Source: Trichosphaerium sp. ATCC 40318
Lineage: Eukaryota; Discosea; Flabellinia; Trichosidae
Assembly: GCA_038496445.1 (NCBI GenBank)
Contig: JALMLS010000060.1
Span: forward strand, 1-27,540
Length of the DNA: 27,540 nt
Reading direction: 5' to 3'
The position numbers were made by a program, and so were the translations under genes. Shown here in pieces: positions 9,409-18,296 of the stretch. The first letter of the stretch is position 1; the number at the start of each line of letters is the position of its first letter. Under the pieces are notes generated by a model that worked only from the letters and a program-made list of their open reading frames with translations, did not search any database and was not told the DNA's origin.

Positions 9409-11616
9409 CTACAAGAGTAGAAACAAGAGAGCTACGATTGCTGACACTGCAGCTTTATCATATGTAAAACCACTTGTTGTTTGCGAACTTGGTGCTACTG
9501 GGGCCTGAGTAGTAGGATCTGTTGGCGCTACTGTGGTTGGGGGAATTGGAGCTGTTGGTGTAGCTGTTGTCGGAGGCACAGAGGGAGCTATTGTTGTTGG
9601 TGGTGTTGGTCCAATTGGAGCAGTTGGTTCTGCTGTAGTTGGAGATATAGTCGGTGGTGGAGTCGGCGGGAAGTCAAGTAAAGCGTTTCTAGCACGAGAA
9701 TGTCAATAACCATCGAGTTGACAATTAAAAAAAACGCACTTTTCCCACTGTTCTAGCATCCTTGAGTATACTCTGAAATCATCGATACAGGTACCATTAC
9801 CACTCAATCCTGTAGTAGTTTCTATAGCAAATAAGTTGTAACCAAATATAAAAAAGAAACACGTGACTATGTTTGTCGAACTTTAAAAGCTTTCTAGGTA
9901 TTGTTTAAACACGTACCTCCAATAATAGGTCTTCTAGATTGAGCATTACCAAGTACAGGTGGAGTAACTTCAAATACTTTTGCGACTTCATTATTGACAG
10001 ACAAAGTAATTTGATTATTAGTGTTAATTATTTCAAGCATTATCAGATTCCATGTCCTTGCAGGGGTGTTATCTATCCAAGCAGTACCACTACAGCTACT
10101 AGTCACACACATAGTCAGCCTGGTACCGTTAATACCGGAGTAAAGCTCCAATCCAACACTGTTAGGATTGTCACGAAAGGTGAGTATTCTTTGACGTTGG
10201 TTTTTTTCTCTGCTTAGCCAAAAAGCGATTGTTAGCGGTGCTTTTTTAATAGCAGCGAAGACATCTTCATCAGCTTTGATAGATTTCGTTAGTCTATAAG
10301 AACACACCATAACCCTTTCAGGTATATTGTAGCGTACTTATTTCTAGTTCCTTTGCTCCGTCCTCGAAACAAAGTGCACTGTTTGGGTTTCCAAATCGGT
10401 CAGCTTCAAACTCTGGATCAGTACCAGCGTCTGTATACATTCCTCCAATCTCGCCTATACCATCAAATGTAATATGAGCCTCTATAATAATAACTTATTA
10501 ACCCCTTATCAAGTACATTGTAAAAACGGCTATATAAAAGAAAGTCTTCTTACCAGGTTCAAGTCCTTGATTAAAGGGTGCAAAAGGAGGATAAGTAAAG
10601 TCAAGTTGTGCCGATCTAGAGCGTATTAGTAACGCAACTAAACAAAAGAGTACCTTTCTGTCGAATCAAGTGCACTATCCCAAAATTTCATGTCATCTAT
10701 CGCGTAGCCATTTCCACTTCGGATTGCTATCCAAAAATAAGAGAATGAGACGTACAACAAAAAAAACAAACACAACACATAAATAATATGAAAAATTTTT
10801 TTCAGCAAAGTCACGTGATAGTGTGTTTGAAAACAGGGTCAAATTTGAATGCACTGGAAGATGACATACCATCTCCACCAATAATAGGTAAAAAATTAGA
10901 CGTTGCAGATAATACGGGTCCTCCAGTAACTACAAAATCTGTTGCAAGAACATTGTTGACATAGAACTCGATGTTTGTGTTTGCAGATTGAACGACAAAC
11001 GTCAATAAAAACCATGTTCCTGCAGGTAAATTATCCTGCCATACTCTGCCACTGCAAGCGTTTGCTGAACACATTGTAATTCCATCTCCATTCGTCCCAA
11101 CGTAAGCTTCAAACCCACCATTTTGTGGTGTATCGCGAGCATCGAATATAGGCTGTGTACGTCTGTATTTACGGCTAATCCAGAAGGAAAGAGTCATAGG
11201 AGCGCTTTTAAATACGCTTTGTATTGTTGTATTACCTAAAAACGCACGTAAACGCGACGAGCAACGTAGAGGAGTAGTTTTTAAAGCGTGTAGCGCGTTT
11301 TTTGGTAAAATATCCTTTCTGTACTGCGTTACGTACTAATGCGAACTGGCTTTGATTCCTCTCCGAAGTATATAGCGCTGTTGGCATTTCCAAAGCGATC
11401 CGCAACAAAAATTGGATCTTCCGTTCCTGCCGTTGTTAACAAATCTCCTTCAAAGTCACCATCAAAAAAAACTTCAAGAGTGCGATTGGATCTATTTAAC
11501 CGACAATTAACTCTGTTTTGTGTTTTCTTTGATCCCCAACCTGTACCTTGGGCTGTAGCAATAGCAAACAGTACAAACATACCAGTAAACTGGATTAGAT
11601 TACCCATATTGTCCAT
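9409..11616 (-). pseudogene. LamG-domain surface protein gene, copy B, frame broken in exon 2
   Basis: Reverse-strand copy of the nine-exon LamG gene with start at 11616, stop at 9409-9411 and the same intron positions. Exons 3-9 match copy A almost base for base. Exon 1 differs: it reads MDNMGNLIQFTGMF where A has MDSMGIKSSLLVCF, though it is still a plausible signal peptide. In exon 2 a T run is 8 long (11464-11471, complement) against 3 in A and C, a net +5 shift. This would end the protein early. Because the change is in a homopolymer, an assembly error is possible and the gene could be intact. Confidence 0.7.
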
Positions 11617-12571
11617 CTGTTAAGAAGCGGAAGTAAATAAAGTGAATTAAAATTTATAAAAATACGAACCCGAAGCCCGAAAGCCGAGAAAATTATTTCT
11701 AGAATGACAGCCGCTCACTGAATTTTATTGTACCTTCTAAAAATACAGACATTAGCTGTAAAGCAAGCCCGCAAAAGAAGTTACAGAGAACGTTCAAAGG
11801 ATTATAATAATGTTTTGTAATGTTCGGACAATTTGGTATCCGTATTTGAACGAAAACCATAATGGATTAACGAGTGATCCACGCTTAAAGGCCTGTTAAG
11901 TTAGAATGATATTTCAGTGGAAAAAGTATGTAGAACGCAGGGTGGCCAGTCCAATTTCAACAGAGTTACCTCTCTTGTAGCCAGATAAGGCATAAGTTTC
12001 AATTTCGTACCATTCTTTAAAATACGTTTTTGTAGTCCTTTGTTTACACAGTAACACCAAAAATACCGGTCTCGTGACTGAAACGAAAAAAACCGGTTCA
12101 TTAGCGGTCCCTGCCACATAACCTTCCTGTATTATACATTAACCTCTAATCAAAACTGTGCATGCCCTAAAGGAGTTGAGTGACTTTTTTTTTTTCGAAA
12201 TACCGAAAATAGTTTTCAAAAACGTTCTTGAAGCCAAAGAATTTACTTGTTACAAATTTTTTACTACGCATGCAAAGTATTAAAATAAAGGTTTGGGCAA
12301 AATGTAATGAGACCCAAAATATCATCGTGAACTTTTGTTTTAGTGTTTAAGCTACATTAATCACAAGTAGCTAGAGTCCAAGCATGCCATTAGAGAAGAA
12401 TAATGTGTTGCATCCTAAAATCTTTATCTTTTTTGTGTATACCAGATACTACCGCTACTGACGCTCCCCACATAAATGGTGTCACTTTTAAAGAAGGAAG
12501 CAAGTTGTTTTGATTATGTATAGCCATTTTGAGCTGGACAAACCATTTTACCACAACCTTCATTAAACTTA
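11617..12571. other. Intergenic part of block B
   Basis: Reverse-strand equivalent of the region upstream of the LamG gene in A and C, more diverged from them than the gene body is. It contains a YwqK fragment at 11952-12058 and remnants of the short open frame seen in block C. No intact gene is seen. Confidence 0.45.
11952..12058 (-). pseudogene. Isolated YwqK/MORN-like repeat fragment, copy B
   Basis: Reverse-strand counterpart of 1420-1520, with several small indels that break the frame even within the fragment. It is the most diverged of the three copies. Confidence 0.5.
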
Positions 12572-12967
12572 CGAAGCATTTTAAAGAAACAACTTATCAA
12601 AAAGACTTACTGCAAGTGATAATTAATGTACACATGCGCTGTATTTTGTTTTGGATAACTTTTTCGGTTGGCAAGCTGTATACAATATCTAATTTTATTT
12701 TCTAAATGTCACTCCTATCTGCTAACCAGTGGAATGATTCTGCTAATCCTTTTTCGTTCAACAAGCATATGTACCAACAATAAGCAAGACTTTAGTAACA
12801 TAAGTTTAGTCATTTCAAAGGGAAACAAAAAAACGATTTGTATTAAAAGGAAATGATTAATGCTATAGATAAAAAAGGCCAAAACAGTGCGTTTACAAAC
12901 ACACTTGAGTCATCATGGCGTTTTACTTTCTTGTAATTATATAGAGTGCCAAAAATTAAGTGCTTGT
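12572..12967 (-). mobile_element. MITE-like insertion, copy B
   Basis: An insertion of about 396 bp present here and in block C but absent from block A, where the sequence runs straight through CGTATAAGTTTAATG. It is flanked by TAA on both sides (complements at 12569-12571 and 12968-12970). The ends are imperfect inverted repeats (ACAAGCACTTAA against CGAAGCATTTTAA). A 3-bp TAA duplication with short TIRs fits a PIF/Harbinger-type MITE. No transposase is encoded. Confidence 0.5.
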
Positions 12968-13081
12968 TTATACGAGTAATATCATTTCTTGCCAAGCATC
13001 ATAGAGAAAATTTGGATATCTTTGGATTTACTTTTTGTTAGTGCGATTTTTAGGGTTAGGAACGTCCACTGAAACCGAATA

Positions 13082-13242
13082 AGGTGTAGAAATGCAAAGT
13101 CATGGGTTAAATTTTCATAGTTTAAAACAGGCCAAAATATTGAACAGCTTTTTGAACTTATCGTTGAACACTATCAACAAATGGTGTTAAAGTTGCCACC
13201 TGTAAGGTATTGTCTATTTACAATATTTTGCTATTTTTAAAA
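13082..13242 (+). pseudogene. Ras GTPase 3' exon fragment in the B/C palindrome spacer
   Basis: Degenerate copy of 620-749 of the Ras gene: it keeps the CKTGQNIEQLFELIVEHY region and the GTAAGG donor but has lost bases upstream, so there is no complete exon. It is the only single-copy stretch between the inverted arms of blocks B and C, and it marks the left edge of block C. Confidence 0.65.
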
Positions 13243-13360
13243 ATTATTTCGGTTTCACGTGTTACGTTCCTAACCCTAAAAATAGTACTACAAAAAGTAA
13301 ATCCAAGATATCCAAATTTTTCTCTAAGATGCTTGGCAAGAAATGATATTACTCGTATAA

Positions 13361-13744
13361 ACTAAGCACTTAATTTATGGCACTCTATATAATTACAAGA
13401 AACGCCATGATGACTCAAGTGTGTTTGTAAACTCTACTGTTATGGCCTTTTTTATCAGAGCATTAATACATTTACGTGTAATACAATCGTTTCTTTTGTT
13501 TCCCTTTGAAATGACTAACTTATGTACAGTCTTGGCTTATTGTTGGTACATGTGCTTTGAACGGAAAAGGATTAGGAGAATCATTACACTGGTTAGCAGA
13601 TAGAGTTGACATTTAGAAAATAAATAAGATATTGAATACAGGTTGCACAACCGAAAAAGTTATCCAACAAATACAGCGCATGTGTAACATTAAATGAGCA
13701 CTTGCAGAAAGTCTTTTTGATAAGTTGATCTTTAAAATGCTTCG
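13361..13744 (+). mobile_element. MITE-like insertion, copy C
   Basis: A 384-bp insertion at the site left empty in block A, flanked by TAA at 13358-13360 and 13745-13747. The ends ACTAAGCACTTAA and (reverse complement) CGAAGCATTTTAA are imperfect inverted repeats. It is shared with block B, so it was inserted before B and C separated. There is no coding potential beyond short frames. Confidence 0.5.
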
Positions 13745-13747
13745 TAA

Positions 13748-14248
13748 GTTTAATGAAGGTTGTAAATGGTTTGTCCAGCTCAAAATGGCTATACATAATC
13801 AAAACAACTTGCTTCCTTCTTTAAGAAGTGACCCAGTTATGTGGGGAGCGTCAGTAGCGGTAGTATCCTGGTATACACAAAAAAGATAAAGGATTTTAGG
13901 ATGCAACACATTATCTTCTCTAATGGCATGCTTGACTCTAGCTACTCTGTTGATTACAAGTAGTCTTAAACACTAAAATCAAAAGTTCACGTGATATTTT
14001 GGGTCTCATTACATTTTGCCCAAACCTCTATTTTAATACTTTGCATGCGTAGTAAAATGTAACAAGTAAATTCTTTGGCTTCAAGAACGTTTTTGAAACT
14101 ATTTTCGGTATTTCGAAAAAAAAGTCACTCCAACTCCTTAAGGGCATGCACAGTGATTAGGGTAATGTATAAAGACAGGAAGGTTTTGTGGCAGCGGACC
14201 GCTAATGAACCGGTTTTTTTCGTTTCAGTCCGAGACCGGTATTTCTGG
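13748..14248 (+). other. Intergenic part of block C
   Basis: A short frame of about 50 codons starting near 13734 is open to about 13890 and contains FNEGCKWFVQLKMA; it is broken in A and B. I do not recognise it and cannot say whether it is expressed. The rest is spacer. Confidence 0.3.
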
Positions 14249-14349
14249 TGGTACTGTGTATTACAAAGGGACTACAAAACGTATTAAAGAATGGTACGAA
14301 AATGGCAACTTATGCCTTTCTGGCTACAAGCGAGGTAACTCTGTTGAAA
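14249..14349 (+). pseudogene. Isolated YwqK/MORN-like repeat fragment, copy C
   Basis: Same fragment as 1420-1520, closer to copy A than to copy B. It is preceded by the same splice-acceptor-like pyrimidine tract and followed by the same unrelated sequence. The open frame continues through flank to 14498 but has no recognisable domain beyond the repeat unit. Confidence 0.55.
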
Positions 14350-14685
14350 TTGACTGGCCACCCTGCGTCAACATACTTTTTCCACTGAAATATCATTCTA
14401 ACTTAACAGGCCTTAAGCAGTGGATCCACTCGTTAATCCATTATGGTTTTCGTTCAACAGACGGATACCAAATTGTCACGAACATTAGAAACGTATAATC
14501 CTTTGAACGTTCTGTAACCTTCTTTTGCGGGCTTGCTTTACAGCTCAATGACTGTATTTTTAGGAAGGTACACATAAATTCAGTGAGCGGCTGTCATTCT
14601 AGAAAAAATTTTCTCGGCTTTCGGGCTTCGGGTTTCGTATTTTTATAAATTTTAATTCACTTTATTTACCTTCCGCTCTTAACAG

Positions 14686-16895
14686 ATGGACAATAAGGGT
14701 ATCAAATCCAGTTTACTGGTATGTTTTGTACTGCTTGCTATTGCTACAGCCCAAGGTACAGGTTGGGGATCAAAGAAAACTACAAACAGAGTTAATTGAC
14801 GGTTAAATAGATCCAATCGCACACTTGAAGTTTGATGGTGACTTTGAAGGAGATTTGTTAACAACGGCAGGAACGGAAGATCCAATATTTGTTGCGGATC
14901 GCTTTGGAAATGCCAACAGCGCTATATACTTCGGAGAGGAATCAAAGCCAGTTCGCATTAGTACGTAACGCAGTACAGAAAGGATATTTTACCAAAAAAC
15001 GCGCTACACGCTTTAAAAACTACTCCTCTACGTTGATCGTCGCGTTTACGTGCGTTTTTAGGTAATACAACAATACAAAGCGTATTTAAAAGCGCTCCTA
15101 TGACTCTTTCCTTCTGGATGAGCCGTAAGTACAGACGTACACAGCCTATATTCGATGCTCGCGATACACCACAAAATGGTGGGTTTGAAGCTTACGTTGG
15201 GACGAATGGAGATGGAATTACAATGTGTTCAGCAAACGCTTGCAGTGGCAGAGCATGGCAGGATAATTTACCTGCAGGAACATGGTTTTTATTGACGTTT
15301 GTCGTTCAATCTGCAAACACAAACATCGAGTTCTATGTCAACAATGTTCTTGCAACAGATTTTGTAGTTACTGGAGGACCCGTATTATCTGCAACGTCTA
15401 ATTTTTTACCTATTATTGGTGGAGATGGTATGTCATCTTCCAGTGCATTCAAATTTGACCCTGTTTTCAAACACACTATCACGTGACTTTGCTGAAAAAA
15501 ATTTTTCATATTATTTATGTGTTGTGTTTGTTTTTTTTGTTGTACGTCTCATTCTCTTATTTTTGGATAGCAATCCGAAGTGGAAATGGCTACGCGATAG
15601 ATGACATGAAATTTTGGGATAGTGCACTTGATTCGACAGAAAGGTACTCTTTTGTTTAGTTGCGTTACTAATACGCTCTAGATCGGCACAACTTGACTTT
15701 ACTTATCCTCCTTTTGCACCCTTTAATCAAGGACTTGAACCTGGTAAGAAGACTTTCTTTTATATAGCCGTTTTTACAATGTACTTGATAAGGGGTTAAT
15801 AAGTTATTATTATAGAGGCTCATATTACATTTGATGGTATAGGCGAGATTGGAGGAATGTATACAGACGCTGGTACTGATCCAGAGTTTGAAGCTGACCG
15901 ATTTGGAAACCCAAACAGTGCACTTTGTTTCGAGGACGGAGCAAAGGAACTAGAAATAAGTACGCTACAATATACCTGAAAGGGTTATGGTGTGTTCTTA
16001 TAGACTAACGAAATCTATCAAAGCTGATGAAGATGTCTTCGCTGCTATTAAAAAAGCACCGCTAACAATCGCTTTTTGGCTAAGCAGAGAAAAAAACCAA
16101 CGTCAAAGAATACTCACCTTTCGTGACAATCCTAACAGTGTTGGATTGGAGCTTTACTCCGGTATTAACGGTACCAGGCTGACTATGTGTGTGACTAGTA
16201 GCTGTAGTGGTACTGCTTGGACAGATGACACCCCTGCAAGGACATGGAATCTGATAATGCTTGAAATAATTAACACTAATAATCAAATTACTTTGTCTGT
16301 CAATAATGAAGTCGCAAAAGTATTTGAAGTTACTCCACCTGTACTTGGTAATGCTCAATCTAGAAGACCTATTATTGGAGGTACGTGGTTTAAACAATAC
16401 CTAGAAAGCTTTTAAAGTTCGACAAACGTAGTCACGTGTTTCTTTTTATATTTGGTTACAACTTATTTGCTATAGAAACTACTACAGGTTTGAGTGGTAA
16501 TGGTACTTGTATCGATGATTTCAGAGTATACTCAAGGATGCTAGAACAGTGGGAAAAGTGCGTTTTTTGTTAATTGTCAACTCTATGGTTATTGACATTC
16601 TCGTGCTAGAAACGCTTTACTTGACTTCCCGCCGACTCCACCACCCACCTCCGCACCAACGACTATATCTCCAACTACAGCAGAACCAACTGCTCCAATT
16701 GGACCAACACCAATAGCTCCCTCTGTGCCTCCGACAACAGCTACACCAACAGCTCCAATTCCCCCAACCACAGTAGCGCCAACAGATCCTACTACTCAGG
16801 CCCCAGTAGCACCAAGTTCGCAAACAACAAGTGGTTTTACATGTGATAAAGCTGCAGTGTCAGCAATCGTAGCTCTCTTGTTTCTACTCTTGTAG
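14686..16895 (+). CDS. GPI-type surface protein with two LamG-like domains (copy C)
   Basis: Same nine-exon structure as copy A, with every GT-AG junction conserved and no frame break seen, so this is a likely functional copy. It starts MDNKGIKSSLLVCF (signal peptide), then has two LamG-like domains, a Pro/Thr-rich stalk and a hydrophobic tail with a GPI-type ending. It differs from A by scattered substitutions (for example I to M after FW, and Y to C just before the hydrophobic tail). In the stalk it has one 15-nt gain near 16643 and one 9-nt loss near 16711, both in frame. Copies A and C can therefore encode slightly different cell-surface proteins. The ligand is unknown. Confidence 0.82.
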
Positions 16896-17194
16896 CTGAA
16901 TGGATTGATCACGTAATAAATCATTGTTAGACAAAGTTATCTAAATGCGTACTTACAAATAACCCACCGTATAGGTGGACATATTACCACCCATTAACTA
17001 AGTAATTGTGTTTTGACAAAACTATTAGCTAAAACTAGCAAGTTCTGTAAACTTTACAGTGAAAGATTTTTGCCTTTTTTTCACTGAACAATACTCAACA
17101 GACATTAATTTGAATTAGAGAACCATTGTTTGCAACTGAAAAAAACCAAAGAGAACTGCAAAAGCAGCACACAAACCACAATAAACCTTTGCGA

Positions 17195-17866
17195 ATGGAG
17201 GAAACAACAACAAAAGCAACCCTAGTCTTACAAAAGCCAGGAACATACACCATTACAATCAACCCAAACAAAATCACATGAGGATGCTCCGAAGCACCGT
17301 GATCTATGCTGTACAGTATTCTACGAAGGTACATTTTAGCCTACAGCTAACAATGACAGGCAAATAGTACGATATCTAAAACACTATGTAGAAGCTAGTA
17401 CCACATGGCATCAAGCTGGAGAGCATATTGTTGACTTTGTAAATGGGCTGCCAAATCCTAAGAACCAATTTAAAAGTAGTACAGTAAGCAAAATGCACTA
17501 CAACAACTGTATCATGAATACAGTCTACTACTACGATGGAGTCACCGAATTGTGTTTATTCTGAATCTAAGCTTCACTTTGAACTTCACCTACTGGGCGA
17601 CGGAGGATGGGAATTTCTCGCACCAGTACGTTGCCTGCTCTAACAGAGCAATTAGTGTCCAAACTAACAGCTTGTTTAGCGACTGCTCAAGCGGTGTTTG
17701 GAAAGTTTGGGAACAGACTCGCAGCTACAGGTGTTGCTCTCACTGAAACATCACAAGGACGTGACTCTAAATCTCTATTCATTCCATTCTATTGGGAGTA
17801 ACTGTCCCTCGTTCGAGCAAGTTACTTCATACCTTTGGACTACAAGCTTGTTGGTTCAATAAATAG
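17195..17866 (+). pseudogene. Unrecognised gene, frameshifted (copy C)
   Basis: Third copy of the unrecognised gene. It is intact where A and B are broken (AACCCAAACAAAATC and GGAGGATGGG) but carries its own breaks: ATCACATGAGG near 17276 lacks two bases present in A and B, and CCAGTACGTTGCC near 17627 lacks one. No copy in the window is intact, but between them the frame can be followed end to end. Confidence 0.5.
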
Positions 17867-17930
17867 TCTATTTTTGTTAAGGCACGTGTTTTTTAGTTAT
17901 ATTATTTACCTCTCAACACGATGTCAAAAG

Positions 17931-18120
17931 CTTGTCATTACTGTATAAGCGTTGTAGTCATAATTCTTAGAGAATATTATGATAACGGTGTTCTTGTAGT
18001 AAGTATATGAACAACAAACTTGAAGGAGGAAGGACTGTACAAGAAATGGTAGGCTTGAAACCAAGGTACAATATGTAAAAGGAAAGAACATGTACCTGAA
18101 GAGACAAGGTATGAGAATGG
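17931..18120 (+). pseudogene. YwqK/MORN-like repeat gene, 5' part, cut by the MULE (copy C)
   Basis: Begins MSKACHYCIS like copy A, but lacks about 45 bp that encode the first WYNNG unit and has a further deletion near 18047. It is then interrupted after 18120 by the MULE. The rest of the gene continues at 25356. The 9 bases 18112-18120 (TGAGAATGG) are repeated at 25356-25364 as the target duplication. Confidence 0.7.
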
Positions 18121-18280
18121 GGAGAGAGGTGAAAATCCCCGCTTTTCGAGATAAAATCCCCGCGCGGGTATTTTCACCCCTTGGTGTTGTGTTTATGGGC
18201 GTTTGGTTTTCTCGTGTTGTACTCACGTGATGCGTTTTTGTATTGTTCACGTGTTGTTTAAGCGTAATAAAGTTTAAATA
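18121..18280 (+). repeat. MULE left terminal inverted repeat
   Basis: Begins GGAGAGAGGTGAAAATCCCC. It matches the reverse complement of 25201-25355 with few mismatches over about 155-160 bp, one small gap being near 18220. It contains a CCCGCGCGGG palindrome and a CACGTG box, and it ends just before the transposase start, so it probably holds the promoter. Confidence 0.9.
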
Positions 18281-18296
18281 TACATAAATACAAGAA

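Larger units (their letters stand above)
7701..13081 (-). repeat. Repeat block B, inverted with respect to A and C
   Basis: Central arm shared by two palindromes. With A it forms an inverted repeat whose single-copy centre is about 6453-7009, inside the truncated LRR gene. With C it forms one with a centre of about 161 bp (13082-13242). Confidence 0.85.
13243..18120 (+). repeat. Repeat block C
   Basis: Direct copy of block A and inverted copy of block B, carrying the MITE-like insertion shared with B. It is interrupted by the MULE at 18121 and continues at 25356 in the YwqK gene. Confidence 0.85.
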
